From CAWBBA01 sp963729795 (GTDB lineage: Bacteria > Desulfobacterota > Desulfomonilia > Desulfomonilales > Desulfomonilaceae), in the NCBI GenBank assembly GCA_963729795.1, contig CAVSPC010000030.1:1-64000 (forward strand): a DNA stretch of 64,000 bases, given 5' to 3'. Under the pieces are notes generated by a model, which saw nothing but the letters and a program-made list of their open reading frames with translations, made no database searches and had not been told where the DNA came from. The first letter of the stretch is position 1. Each line of letters starts with the position of its first letter. The position numbers and the translations under genes are program-made. This document shows, in pieces, positions 54,010 through 64,000 of this stretch.

Positions 54010-57000
54010 CGCCTTCTACCCGGGCGCATCCGCTGAAACCGTGGAAGATAGTGTAATTCAGATTGTCGAACAGAAGATGACCGGATTTGACAAGCTGTTG
54101 TACATGTCAGCCACCAGCGATGCGTCCGGTGCCGGGAGAATTGAGCTCACCTTTGCTCCAGAGACCGATCCGGACCTCGCCTGGGCGCAGGTGCAGAACA
54201 AGCTCCAACTAGCTATGGCTAGTTTGCCCAATGTGGTTCAACGCCAGGGTGTCAAGGTCAGCAAGTCGACCAGAAACTGGCTGATCATTGTGGGTCTGTT
54301 TTCGGAAGACAGCAGCATGGACGAATATGACCTCTCGGACTACGCTCAGTCCATCATCCAACAGGTGCTAGCGCGGGTTCCGGGGGTAGGAGAAGTGGAA
54401 ACCTTCAGTTTCCAATATGCCATGCTGTGCTGGCTGAATCCTGACAAATTGACCGATTACCGTCTAACTATTGAAGACGTCATTCGGTGCCTCCAGGCCT
54501 ACAATGTGGAAGTCTCGGCCGGCCAATTCGGCGGCGCGCCCGCGGTGAAGGGCCAGCGGTTGAATGCCTCCATCATCGTCCAGAACCTGCTCAAGACTCC
54601 CGAGGAATTCGCATCCATCCCCCTACGCACCAATCCTGACGGCTCGATCGTGCGTGTGCGCGACGTAGGGCGGACGGAATTGGGCACTGAGCGCTACGGG
54701 ACCCGGTCGCTGTATAACGGCCGGTCTGCGACCGCCCTGGGTGTCCGTCTGGCGCCTGGTGCCAATGCGCTGGATACGGCTGACGCCGTCAAAGCCAAGA
54801 TGAAGGAACTCTCCAAGTACTTTCCTCCCGGCATGAAGGTCATCTACCCCTTAGACACAACGCCCTTCGTGAGGGTTGCTATAGAGGAGGTGGTCAAGAC
54901 TCTGTTCGAGGCAATTTTGCTGGTCTTCCTGGTGATGTACCTTTTTCTGGGAAATATCAGGGCCACCCTGATTCCGACCATCGCGGTGCCGGTGGTAATC
55001 CTGGGAACCTTCGCCCTCCTCGGATTATTCGGATTCTCCATTAACATGCTGACCATGTTCGCTATGGTTTTGGCTATCGGTCTTCTTGTGGATGATGCCA
55101 TTGTGGTGGTGGAAAACGTGGAACGGGTCATGTCCGAGGAGGGGCTACCGCCCAAGGAAGCAACCCGCAAGTCCATGGCGGAGATTACCAGCGCATTGAT
55201 TGGAATAGGCCTTGTGCTCTCGGCTGTCTTTGGGCCTATGGCGTTCTTCGGCGGCTCCACCGGCGTCATCTACCGTCAGTTTTCCGTGACCGTGATCGCC
55301 GCCATGCTGCTTTCGGTGGTGGTGGCCCTGATCCTGACCCCGGTTCTGTGCGCTTCGCTCCTCAAGCCGGTGGCCAAGGGCCATGAGGCTGCCGAGTCCG
55401 GCTTTTTCCTATTTCGGCCTTTTTTTCGTTGGTTCGACAGAATATTTCGCAAGGCCAGAGACAAGTACCAGGGCGTGGTAGGCCATATAATTTCGAAGAA
55501 GCTCCGCTACCTGTTAATCTATTTACTGATTGTGGCTGCCCTGGGATTCCTCTACCAACGAATGCCCACAGCCTATCTCCCCGATGAGGATCAGGGGGCC
55601 ATGTACATCCAGGTGATGCTTCCGTCAGGATCGACACTGGAGCAGACCGAGCAAGTTATGACTCGGGTCCGAAACCATTTTCTTGTGGATGAAAATGAAG
55701 CGGTGAGATCCTGCTTCACTCTCGCGGGCAGGGGCTTTTCTGGAACCGGGCAGAACGTGGGCCTTGGGTTTGTGAATCTCAAGGACTGGTCCTTGCGCCG
55801 CCGGGCGGACTTGAAAGTAAATGCCCTTGTGAAGCGCGCCATGAAGAAGTTTTCGAAGATCCGCAACGCGCGGGTTTTTGCGTTCCCGCCTCCGGCAGTC
55901 ATGGAACTCGGGAGGGCTGGTGGCTTCGATTTTGAATTGCAGGATCATGGTGGGCTGGGGCACCAAGCATTGATGGAGGCCCGCAACCAACTCCTCGGCA
56001 TGGCCAAGCGGGACTCGCGGCTGATCCGCGTCCGCCCCAGCGGACTGGACGATGTGCCCCAGTACCGAGTCGATGTAGATTGGGGAAAGGCAGGCGCTTT
56101 GGGGCTTTCCATCGACTCTATCCACACGACCATCTCGGCGGCGTTCGGCGGCACCTATGTGAACGACTTCATCCAGGGCGGGCGGGTAAAGCGAGTCTAC
56201 GTTCAAGCTGATGCCCCGTACCGCATGCTTCCAAATGACCTGGAACGGCTCTACGTTCGAAATAGTTCCGGGACGATGACGCCATTCGCCTCCTTCGCCG
56301 CCGGCCACTGGATTTACGGATCTCCGCTCCTGGAACGGTTCAACGCCTTCCCGTCGATGAACATCTGGGGCGAACCCGCGCCGGGAAAGAGCTCAGGGGA
56401 AGCGATGCGGGCCATGGAAGAGATTGTCTCAAAGCTTCCCAAGGGCATCGGTTTTGACTGGAACGGAATCTCTTACCAGGAGCGTATGGCAAAGTCTCAA
56501 GCGCCGCTACTTTACGCCTTTTCCTTGATCGTAATTTTTCTCTGCCTGGCGGCTCTTTACGAGAGTTGGACCGTTCCCATTTCGGTCATGTTGACTGTGC
56601 CTCTGGGGGTTATCGGGGGAGTGGCGGCCTCATCGCTTCGGGGATTTCCCAATGATGTCTACTTTCAGATCGGACTCCTTACAGTTTTGGGTCTCACGAC
56701 CAAAAACGCCATTTTGATCGTCCAGTTCGCCATGGCCAAAGTGGAGCAGGGAGCAGGATTGATCGAGGCCACTCTGGAAGGAGCGAGACTGAGGCTTCGT
56801 CCGATCATTATGACTTCGCTTGCTTTCGGCTTCGGTGTTCTTCCTCTGGCAATGGCCATCGGGGCTGGCGCGGGAGCGCAAACAGCCATCGGGACCGGCG
56901 TCCTGGGCGGGATGATCGCCGGCACCTTTCTGGCGACACCTTTCGTCCCCTTGTTTTATGTTGTAGTTCACCGGATATTTGAAAGAAGGAAATCCGGACG

Positions 57001-57031
57001 GGCTGAAGCACAACCGACTCGGCTGTCGTAG
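53870..57031 (+). CDS. RND multidrug efflux pump (HAE1/AcrB-like)
   Basis: A 1053-residue pump with two related halves, each with six membrane spans and a large periplasmic loop. Family blocks: FFLDRPVFAWVIAIVMMLAGGLA at the start, GLLVDDAIVVVENVERVMSEEG (the proton-relay Asp pair) and the second-half TVLGLTTKNAILIVQFA. It exports hydrophobic compounds with protons. Start is GTG 53870 with GGAGG at 53859. The neighbouring adaptor is frameshifted; an outer-membrane factor is not in the window. The frame is intact. Confidence 0.93.
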   Translation: MLSNFFLDRPVFAWVIAIVMMLAGGLAIHNLPISQYPPIAPPSIAIDAFYPGASAETVEDSVIQIVEQKMTGFDKLLYMSATSDASGAGRIELTFAPETDPDLAWAQVQNKLQLAMASLPNVVQRQGVKVSKSTRNWLIIVGLFSEDSSMDEYDLSDYAQSIIQQVLARVPGVGEVETFSFQYAMLCWLNPDKLTDYRLTIEDVIRCLQAYNVEVSAGQFGGAPAVKGQRLNASIIVQNLLKTPEEFASIPLRTNPDGSIVRVRDVGRTELGTERYGTRSLYNGRSATALGVRLAPGANALDTADAVKAKMKELSKYFPPGMKVIYPLDTTPFVRVAIEEVVKTLFEAILLVFLVMYLFLGNIRATLIPTIAVPVVILGTFALLGLFGFSINMLTMFAMVLAIGLLVDDAIVVVENVERVMSEEGLPPKEATRKSMAEITSALIGIGLVLSAVFGPMAFFGGSTGVIYRQFSVTVIAAMLLSVVVALILTPVLCASLLKPVAKGHEAAESGFFLFRPFFRWFDRIFRKARDKYQGVVGHIISKKLRYLLIYLLIVAALGFLYQRMPTAYLPDEDQGAMYIQVMLPSGSTLEQTEQVMTRVRNHFLVDENEAVRSCFTLAGRGFSGTGQNVGLGFVNLKDWSLRRRADLKVNALVKRAMKKFSKIRNARVFAFPPPAVMELGRAGGFDFELQDHGGLGHQALMEARNQLLGMAKRDSRLIRVRPSGLDDVPQYRVDVDWGKAGALGLSIDSIHTTISAAFGGTYVNDFIQGGRVKRVYVQADAPYRMLPNDLERLYVRNSSGTMTPFASFAAGHWIYGSPLLERFNAFPSMNIWGEPAPGKSSGEAMRAMEEIVSKLPKGIGFDWNGISYQERMAKSQAPLLYAFSLIVIFLCLAALYESWTVPISVMLTVPLGVIGGVAASSLRGFPNDVYFQIGLLTVLGLTTKNAILIVQFAMAKVEQGAGLIEATLEGARLRLRPIIMTSLAFGFGVLPLAMAIGAGAGAQTAIGTGVLGGMIAGTFLATPFVPLFYVVVHRIFERRKSGRAEAQPTRLS

Positions 57032-57138
57032 AGCCTCCAATGCCACACTGAGGAAATTAATCCAACAATAGCGAAGATTGCTAAGAAAGTTTAGCATCTC
57101 CACTCGCATATTTTTTTGAAACTTTGTATGCTTGTACG

Positions 57139-57153
57139 TGGTCCAACGGACCA
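57139..57153. promoter_or_regulatory. Inverted repeat upstream of the Rieske-FAD gene
   Basis: TGGTCC-AAC-GGACCA is a 6-bp-arm inverted repeat about 85 bases before ATG 57238. It could be an operator; no further support. Confidence 0.3.
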
Positions 57154-57237
57154 ATAGTTATTGTGACTATAGGCGGGGGGAATATTTTAATTGCGTTGCA
57201 GAATTGCTGCACCTCCGCGGCAAAAGAGGGGAAGATC

Positions 57238-58825
57238 ATGGCTACGAAAGAGGTCGTTCTCGCTCGAACTGATGAATTGCAAGATGGGGAGATGAGAGCC
57301 TTCTCATTTGGAGAAAACAAAGTACTGCTGAGCAAAATCGGTGGCGAATTCTACGCGGTAGGCGGTATTTGCCCTCACTACGGGGCTTCTCTCGACGAAG
57401 GTGTATTACACGATACTACTATTGTTTGTCCCTGGCACCATGCGGCCTATGACGCAAAAACCGGGGACTTGAAAGAGCCCCCTTCTCTGGATGCTCTCCC
57501 CACTTATGAGGTGACGGTCAAAGGTCAAAATGTGGTGGTAAAGCTGCCGGATGATATTCCGGACAGGCGAGTCCCGGCCATGACCAGGCACGACCCCAAA
57601 GCGGACACGCGGCTATTTGCCATTGTCGGGGCCGGAGCCGCTGGAAACGCCGCGGCACAGACCCTTCGCGAAGACGGTTTCAAGGGCCGCATCGTTATGA
57701 TAACTCACGAAAACCGTGGCCCATACGATCGTCCGATGTTGAGCAAGGAATACATGGAGGGGTCCGCGGACGAAGAATTAGTACCTCTCAGGTCCGAAAC
57801 GTTTTATATAGATCATGACATCGACTTCATGTTTCAGAGCAAAGTCAGGCGAGTCGATATTCCTCAAAAGCTTATAACCCTTGAGAATGATGAAACCCTG
57901 GCCTATGATGCCATACTTCTGGCAAGCGGGGGAATTCCCAAGCCATTGGTCGTGCCTGGTGCCGAATTGGGGAATATATATACCTTGCGCAGCTTCGATG
58001 ATTCGAAGCGGATCGTCCGAGCTACGCAACAGGCATCCCAGGTAGGTATAATCGGATCCGGGTTTATTGGGATGGAAACGGCCCACAGTCTTACTAAACG
58101 AAAGATTCCAGTCACGGTCGTATCGCCCGAAGAGACGCCGTTTCAAGCCGTACTCGGCAAAGAAATCGGTAAAATGTTTCAGAAGTTGCATGAAAAGGCC
58201 GGCGTCAGCTTCAAACTGGGCGCGAAAGTGGGTAGTTTCGAGGGTAATAAGAAACGTACAGGCGATTGTCCTCGAAAACGGTGATCGGATTAAGGCAGAT
58301 CTGGTCATCGTGGGGGTCGGAGTTCGACCTGCCACCGAATATCTGCATGGTATAAGCCTGCTACCTGACGGCAGTGTCGAGGTCGACCAGCATTTCCGTG
58401 TGGCGGAAGATGTTTATGCGGCAGGCGATATCGCGACATTTCCCTTGCCTCATACAGGAGAAAAAGTACGGATCGAACATTGGCGAACGGCCCAACAGCA
58501 CGGACGAATTGTAGGGCATAATATGGCGGGCAAGAAAATTGCCTATGCGAGTGTTCCTTTTTTCTGGACAAACCAGGTGGACTTGTATTTCCGGTATGTT
58601 GGATATGCAAAGGGATGGGATGACGTCATAATTCAGGGAAATGTAGCTTCGCAAGAATTCATCGCATATTACGTAAAGAATGACAAAGTATATGCCGCAG
58701 CAGGTAATAACATGGAAAAGGAAATGACAGCCATTGAATTGCTCATGAGTCTAAACAAAATGCCTAGCCCGAAAGAACTACAGCAAGGGCCGATCAACCT
58801 ATCGGATCTTCTTAGCAAGCAGTAA
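57238..58825 (+). pseudogene. Rieske-FAD/NAD(P)H reductase (AIFM3-like), frameshifted
   Basis: From ATG 57238 (GAGGGG site): a Rieske domain at residues 1-100 (CPHYGASLDEG and CPWHHAAYD, the C-x-H...C-x2-H cluster), then an FAD/NAD-dependent reductase (FAIVGAGAAGNAAAQTLRE, GIIGSGFIGMETA). One extra base near 58255 shifts the frame; VQAIVLENGDRIKADLVIVGVGVRP, VYAAGDIATF and IEHWRTAQQHGRIVG follow to TAA 58825. A protein of about 528 residues would result. It likely reduces ferredoxin or acts in redox stress defence. Confidence 0.83.
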
Positions 58826-58860
58826 GGCTTACTAATTGTACATGATGAAAGAGGAACCTG

Positions 58861-60924
58861 ATGCCGAGAGATATTCCGGTCGGTAATGGAAAACTTCTTG
58901 TGTGTTTCGACAGTGACTACTGCATTCGGGACCTATATTTTCCCCACGTGGGTAAAGAAAACCACGTCGGCGGCAACTATTCCCGATTCGGCGTGTGGGT
59001 TGACGGTCGATTTTCGTGGGTGGGAAAAGATTGGAAACTTGATCTGCGGTATGTGAACGATACGTTGATAACGGATGTAAGTCTGCACAATCCGTCCCTG
59101 GGGATTATCGTCCGATGTAATGATGCGGTCGATTTTCATGAATCCGTCTTTTTGAGGAAGGTATATGTTGAGAACCTCGATGCAAAGAAGAGAGAGGTGC
59201 GCCTCTTTTTAGCCAATGATTTCAGCATATCGGGCAACGATGTTGGAGACACTGCTGCATTTGATCCTAAAACAGGCGGCATAGTTCATTACAAGGACGA
59301 CATATACTTTCTTATCAACGGCAGAAGCGAACAATCGAACGCACTTGCCGGTTTTGCTGTAGGTCAAAAAGGAGTTGGAGCCCTGGAAGGAACTTACCGA
59401 GACGCAGAAGATGGGGTGCTCTCCGGTAATCCCATTGCTCAAGGTGCAGTAGATTCCGTTGTCTCCGTTAGTCTTGAAATCGAGGGCAACTCCAGCGATA
59501 CAGCGTACTTCTGGATTTGCGCGGGTCAAAAATGGGAAGAAATCCGTGTGACCGACGCAATAGTAAAAGACAAGCACCCCGAAACCATGATTTCGCGGAC
59601 CTCGGATTACTGGCGTCTCTGGGTGCGCAAAGAAAACCCTCGTCTGGAGCACCTGCCGGAAGAGATTGGCGAGCTTTATCGGCGCAGCCTGCTGATTCTG
59701 AGAACGCAGATTGACTGGCAGGGCGGCATCATTGCTGCTAATGACTCGGATGTCATCAAGTTCAATCGAGACACCTACTCATATATATGGCCAAGAGACG
59801 GGGCTTTAGTGGCAAATGCTCTTGATCAGGCCGGATTCCCGGAGCTTTCCGAGAAGTTTTATCGCTTTTCTGCAGATGTCATTGAAGAGGGGGGATACCT
59901 TCTCCACAAGTACAACCCGGACGGAACACTTGCCTCATCGTGGCACCCGTGGTTGAGCGAAGGCCATCCCCAATTGCCTATACAAGAAGATGAAACCGCT
60001 CTTGTGGTTTGGGCCTTGTGGCACCATTTCGTGTACCGCCGTGACGTTGAATTCATAAAGCCGTTCTATAAATCCTTCATCAAGAAGGCCGCTGATTTTA
60101 TGTGTGACTACAGAGATAAAGATACTGGGCTGCCTGCGGCTTCTTACGATATATGGGAGGAACGGCATGGAGTTTTCAGCTTTACAGTGGCGGCAGTGTT
60201 CAGTGGAATCACGGCTGCCTCATTATTCTGCACGGCATTTGGAGAAAAAGATACAGCCGAACATTACATGCGAGTGGCAGCGGAGATTCGAGACGCGGCT
60301 TCAACCCATCTATGGCGTCCGGAGTTGAATCGCTTCTGCAGAATGATTTCACGGAACAGCCACGGCGAAATCGAGTTTGATCCGACAAGGGATGCAAGCG
60401 TGGCAGGTCTCTTTGCCTTTGGCCTTTATTCCTCCAGCGACCCTAGAATACTTTCGACAATGGAGGATCTCAGAGAAAAATTGTGGATTAAAACGCAGGT
60501 GGGAGGAATGGCCCGATATGAAGGAGATAACTATCATCGCGCGAGCAATGATTTACCAGGGAACCCCTGGTTTATTTGCACGCTGTGGCTCGCGGATTTT
60601 CTCGCGGAAAGGGCGGAGACTCAAGCAGATGTCGCTTCGGCCATTGAGCTGATGAAGTGGGTAACCGAACATGCACTTCCTTCAGGCGTCCTGGCAGAGC
60701 AAGTGCATCCGCTTACAGGCGAACCCTTGTCGGTGTCGCCCTTGACGTGGAGCCACGCCACATTTGTTGCCACAGCACATCGAGTGTTGCGGCACCTGGG
60801 AAGAATCAAGGTATGCCCCGAATGCGGATCGACATTGACCGATCCTAGGCCGAAGGAGCATTGGCTTGATAGGCTTTATGCTGATACGTGCCATACGATC
60901 TACGGCTTTTGTCAAGTGAGATAG
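58861..60924 (+). CDS. GH15 glucoamylase-like glucan hydrolase
   Basis: A 687-residue enzyme with an N-terminal beta-sandwich (residues 1-260) and the (alpha/alpha)6 GH15 barrel. The general acid is in YDIWEERHG (E433/E434) and the general base in LAEQVHP (E613). SYIWPRDGALVA and NPWFICTLWLADF are typical. It cleaves terminal glucose from starch, glycogen or a related glucan. No signal peptide is seen, so it acts inside the cell on storage glucan. The C-terminus has a CPECGS pair. The neighbour is glucokinase, which would trap the glucose. Confidence 0.92.
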   Translation: MPRDIPVGNGKLLVCFDSDYCIRDLYFPHVGKENHVGGNYSRFGVWVDGRFSWVGKDWKLDLRYVNDTLITDVSLHNPSLGIIVRCNDAVDFHESVFLRKVYVENLDAKKREVRLFLANDFSISGNDVGDTAAFDPKTGGIVHYKDDIYFLINGRSEQSNALAGFAVGQKGVGALEGTYRDAEDGVLSGNPIAQGAVDSVVSVSLEIEGNSSDTAYFWICAGQKWEEIRVTDAIVKDKHPETMISRTSDYWRLWVRKENPRLEHLPEEIGELYRRSLLILRTQIDWQGGIIAANDSDVIKFNRDTYSYIWPRDGALVANALDQAGFPELSEKFYRFSADVIEEGGYLLHKYNPDGTLASSWHPWLSEGHPQLPIQEDETALVVWALWHHFVYRRDVEFIKPFYKSFIKKAADFMCDYRDKDTGLPAASYDIWEERHGVFSFTVAAVFSGITAASLFCTAFGEKDTAEHYMRVAAEIRDAASTHLWRPELNRFCRMISRNSHGEIEFDPTRDASVAGLFAFGLYSSSDPRILSTMEDLREKLWIKTQVGGMARYEGDNYHRASNDLPGNPWFICTLWLADFLAERAETQADVASAIELMKWVTEHALPSGVLAEQVHPLTGEPLSVSPLTWSHATFVATAHRVLRHLGRIKVCPECGSTLTDPRPKEHWLDRLYADTCHTIYGFCQVR

Positions 60925-60984
60925 CTAACATCTCACTTTAAGTTTGAATGCAGACTCTATTGAGCAGCTCTTTGTGAGGACAAT

Positions 60985-61977
60985 ATGGATGTGTCGGACA
61001 AAACAATTGTTTTAGCCGGCGATATCGGCGGAACCAAGACTAATCTTGGCCTGTTTGCCGGTGGGGGAGATCGCCCCGCTCTCCTAGTCATGGAATCGTA
61101 CTCAAGCACTCACTCAGCCGGTTTGTCCGAATTAATTGCACGATTTGTTGAAGCGCACTCCGGGTCTATTTCTTCAGCCTGCTTTGGGATTGCCGGTCCT
61201 GTCATAGATGGCCGGTGCAAGGCCACCAATCTTCCGTGGGAGGTGTCCGAAGCTGAAATACGTCAGAACTTCGATTGGAATAAGGTCCGTCTCGTTAACG
61301 ATCTGACAGCCACAGCGATGGCCATTCCCCTCCTCCAAGATCCCGAACTGTTCACATTGAATGATGGCCGGGCCCAAAAGGGGAACATCGGACTTGCAGC
61401 CCCCGGCACCGGCCTAGGGATCTCTCTCCTGGTGTTCGCGAACGGAAAAGGTAACGCCGTATCCTCGGAGGGAGGACACGTAGATTTTGCACCCAAGAAT
61501 GAAACTGAAATCGATCTGTGGCGCTACTTGCGGTTGAGCCACGACCACGTCAGCGTCGAGCGGGTTGCCTCCGGACCTGGGATCTTCGCTATCTATTCCT
61601 GGCTCAAGGCGCGGGAACGATATGAAGAACCCGAATGGTTTGCTGAGAAAATGAAAATGCATGATCCACCTGCCGTCATATCCGAAGCGGCCATGAATGA
61701 GAAACTGGAACCGTGCGTCAAGACCTTGAAGCTGTTCGTGTCGGTACTCGGGTCGACCGCGGGTAATCTGGCCCTAACAGGAATGACCACTGGAGGCATG
61801 TACATTGGCGGGGGCATCGCCCCGCGTATTCTCCCTTTCCTCGAAGAGGGGGACTTCATGAAAGCATTCATCGACAAGGGACGATTCGGGGAATTGTTGT
61901 CCAAGATACCGGTGCACGTGATCCTTAACGACAAAGCAGCCTTGCTGGGCGCAGCCCGGTGTGCCTCAGAAGAATAG
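60985..61977 (+). CDS. glk: Glucokinase
   Basis: A 330-residue ROK-unrelated bacterial glucokinase (Glk). IVLAGDIGGTKTNLGLF is the phosphate-binding block, CFGIAGPVIDGRCKATNLPWEV and LVNDLTATAMAIPLL hold the glucose site and catalytic Asp, and YIGGGIAPRILPFLEEGDFMKAFIDKGR is the C-terminal block. It makes glucose-6-phosphate from the glucose released by GH15. It is followed by zwf, so the three genes form a functional chain. Confidence 0.93.
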   Translation: MDVSDKTIVLAGDIGGTKTNLGLFAGGGDRPALLVMESYSSTHSAGLSELIARFVEAHSGSISSACFGIAGPVIDGRCKATNLPWEVSEAEIRQNFDWNKVRLVNDLTATAMAIPLLQDPELFTLNDGRAQKGNIGLAAPGTGLGISLLVFANGKGNAVSSEGGHVDFAPKNETEIDLWRYLRLSHDHVSVERVASGPGIFAIYSWLKARERYEEPEWFAEKMKMHDPPAVISEAAMNEKLEPCVKTLKLFVSVLGSTAGNLALTGMTTGGMYIGGGIAPRILPFLEEGDFMKAFIDKGRFGELLSKIPVHVILNDKAALLGAARCASEE

Positions 61978-62396
61978 GTATTTTCACGGGATTGGTAGTG
62001 TGACAATTGGAACAAAAGACATCGTTGGTGAGATATTGAAAGGTTTAGCCGATAGGGACGCCGGCCTCAGCAAATTGTCTCAAAAGTCCGTAACTGGTCG
62101 AAACGGTGGCGCGAAAGTCGTTGGAGTCCTGGTTCCCAAGCTCCGCCTAGGAACCCGTGCCTCGCCGGCTCTGCCCGCGAATTGCCTTTATTTCGGTATC
62201 TTGGTCGAGGCAGAGCCTCGAAGGCAGGCATTCCCAGGCAAAGCCTATGAACGAGAAATCCTGAGCGCAGTGTCACGATTTCGGGCCGATTTTCAATTTT
62301 GAGCGAGCTTCTCCGCGCCGGTCACAGAATGCCCGGTGACGAATACGAAAATTGTTTTGTCGCCTAGTAATTTGTTGGGTTCTTGAGAGGTGCTAC
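61978..62396. repeat. Intergenic region with a dispersed repeat
   Basis: The frame here is a chance product of repeat DNA. About 62129-62250 holds GGTTCCCAAGCTCC...GGAACC (an imperfect palindrome) and CGAGGCAGAGCCTCG, AGGCAGGCATTCCCAGGC, a common bacterial repeat seen in many genomes as translated VPKLRLGTR. No gene is supported. A GAGAGG ribosome site for zwf lies at 62385-62390. Confidence 0.6.
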
Positions 62397-63960
62397 ATGG
62401 AATTAGATCGTGAAAGTATCGACAGGTACGTCGACATAGCTGTCAAAGGTCAGGCCCCGGATCTGAAAATTCCCCAAGAGGCCTGCGTTGTTAATCATCC
62501 GGTTGAGCCATGCTCAATAGTGATTTTCGGCGCCACAGGAGATCTAACGACGAGAAAGCTTGGCCCTTCGCTCTATAATCTTTTTGTGATCGGGGGTTTT
62601 CCTGAATCGTTTGTAATCATGGGCGCGGCCCGTTCTGAAATGTCCGACGAACAATTCCGGGATCGGCTGAAAGAAGGACTAGCTGACACGGATCTTTCGA
62701 GATGGGACGATTTTGCTTCGCACCTCTATTACCATCGTATCGATCTCCGCTCCGTGGATTCCTTTAAAGAGCTTTTCAGGTACTCTCAAGAAAATTGAAG
62801 GCGAGCACAATACGGAGGCCAATAGGATATTTTACTTGGCCATACCCCCTTCGGCTTATGGGAGCGTGGCAGGCATGCTCGGCCAGGTAGGACTCTCCAA
62901 GGAGCATACGGATGGGAATGGGTGGAGCCGCATCGTCGTCGAAAAGCCGTTCGGAAGCGATCTAAAATCTGCCCACAAGTTGAATCGGGAACTGCACGAG
63001 TACTTCGATGAACGGCAGATCTTCCGTATCGATCATTATCTGGCTAAAGAAACAGTTCAAAATGTTTTGATGTTTCGCTTTGCCAACACCATTTTCGAGC
63101 CGTTATGGAACAGAATGTTTATAGATCGCATACACATCAATGCGCTCGAATCTATCGGGGTTGAAAAAAGAGCAGGTTACTATGAAGAATCCGGAGTACT
63201 ACGAGATATGTTTCAAAATCACATGATGCAACTCCTGGCTGTAACCGCAATGGAACCTCCGGCTCTTTTTGAAGCGGACCAGGTCAGGGATGAGCATGTG
63301 AAGGTATTTCGGTCGCTCAGACCGCTCCCCTCTGCTAATCCATCGAAGGATCTCATCCTCGGGCAATACGGCCCGGGCACGATCGGAGGCCGGCAGGTTC
63401 CGGGCTATCGGGAAGAATCCGACGTAAATCCTGATTCGCTTACCCCGACTTACGCCATGATGCAGGTGTTCGTTGACAACTGGCGATGGCAGGATGTTCC
63501 CTTCTATCTGACGTCAGGCAAAAGGCTCGCGAAGAAGTTGACGGATATAGTCATCCATTTCAAGAAAGTTCCTCATTTGCTCTTCCAAAACGTTTTTAAC
63601 GAAGCCATAACAGCCAATCTTTTGACACTGGCAATACAGCCGGAAGAAAGGATAAATATTACCTTTGAGACCAAGAATCCGGGTGCTCAGGTTTGCTTGC
63701 GATCTGTGACCATGGATTTCAATTACAAAGAAAATTATACAGGGCCTGTCCTGGACGCGTATGAAAAGGCGCTCATTGATTGCATGCAGGGAGACCAGAT
63801 GCTCTTCTGGAGGCAGGATGCCGTGGAACAGTGCTGGGCTTTTTATGACCCTGTCCTGGAGGAATGTGAAGGTTGCGAAGATTTAACCAACCGGCTACTC
63901 CCTTACGAAGCCGGAAGCTGGGGACCGGATGCTGCAAAGGTCTGGAACACTGACAGGTAA
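62397..63960 (+). pseudogene. zwf: Glucose-6-phosphate 1-dehydrogenase, frameshifted
   Basis: From ATG 62397 (GAGAGG upstream): SIVIFGATGDLTTRKLGPSLYNL (NADP-binding GASGDLxxR-like), then the frame stops at 62798. In the next frame FYLAIPPSAYGSVAGML, VVEKPFGSDL and RIDHYLAKETVQN (catalytic His-containing RIDHYLGK) run to 63960. One extra base near 62770-62785 (CTTTTCAGG) explains the break; without it a normal protein of about 520 residues results. It makes NADPH and starts the pentose phosphate path. Sequence error or a recent mutation. Confidence 0.85.
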
Positions 63961-63993
63961 TTGCGTTCAATTGATAGAGAGAGGGGGTTCACC

Positions 63994-64000
63994 GTGAATA
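63994..64000 (+). other. Start of the next gene, cut by window end
   Basis: GAGAGAGGGGG followed by a GTG at 63994-63996 looks like a ribosome site and start codon 33 bases after zwf. Only two codons are visible; a 6-phosphogluconolactonase (pgl) or gnd would be expected here but cannot be shown. Confidence 0.35.

Noticed and set aside
61961..62302. 113-codon frame after glk
   Set aside because: Its sequence is the translated product of a common dispersed repeat (VPKLRLGTR).

Overview
The window reads as chromosomal DNA of a strictly or facultatively anaerobic deltaproteobacterium (Desulfobacterota). A Desulfomonile-like organism fits best: it has an ATP-independent class II benzoyl-CoA reductase cluster with in-frame UGA (selenocysteine) codons, a membrane nitrate reductase operon, acyl-CoA enzymes, many PAS-type sensor kinases and a moderate-GC genome with dispersed repeats. 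The taxon is an inference; no rRNA or other marker gene is present.

Layout. 1-5.4 kb: a decayed nucleotidyltransferase, a secreted protein, a VOC protein, a 210-bp MITE-like repeat and a REC-PAS4-HisKA_2 sensor kinase. 5.5-15.9 kb: an unusual double TetR regulator on the minus strand, divergent from a benzoyl-CoA reductase operon, bamB-bamC-bamD-(DUF3795)-bamE-bamF. Both bamE (HdrA-like) and bamF (MvhD-like) are interrupted by a UGA that falls exactly on the second position of a CxxC motif (CxxU here). Each UGA is followed by a bacterial SECIS-like hairpin, so both are read here as full-length selenoproteins. 16-20.8 kb: a small Cys-rich protein, a frameshifted family-4 uracil-DNA glycosylase, higBA, a SulP permease and cytidine deaminase. 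20.9-24.7 kb: a V4R protein and a histidine kinase separated by a second copy of the MITE, which is itself split by an IS110/IS1111-type element. The intact copy at 2.4 kb serves as an empty site and defines the insertion point. 24.8-30.7 kb: three GNAT-type genes, a small winged-helix protein, PmbA/TldD, a TPR protein, and a promoter-leader peptide-terminator module (a run of alternating Tyr/Phe codons) that looks like an attenuator. 31-42.6 kb: a membrane protein, crotonase, AhpD-like protein, MoxR-DUF58-transglutaminase operon, a Gly/His-rich secreted protein, a CaiB-type CoA-transferase/racemase and a TDT transporter. 42.7-49.1 kb: narGHJI on the minus strand. 49.4-51.6 kb: toxin-antitoxin loci (brnT/XRE antitoxin, hicAB) and a membrane protein. 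51.8-57 kb: TetR, RND adaptor and RND pump. 57.2-64 kb: Rieske-FAD reductase, GH15 glucoamylase, glucokinase and glucose-6-phosphate dehydrogenase (glycogen/trehalose-type glucan to oxidative pentose phosphate).

How the genes work together. BamB-F would couple benzoyl-CoA dearomatisation to an electron-bifurcating or confurcating HdrA/MvhD module. Electrons and redox stress link to NarGHI and the Rieske-FAD reductase. GH15, Glk and Zwf supply NADPH from storage glucan.

A striking property is the number of broken frames: eight genes carry frameshifts, and six of these are explained by one extra base. This suggests either indel errors in the sequence or real decay, and it must be kept apart from the two in-frame UGA cases, which are not frameshifts.
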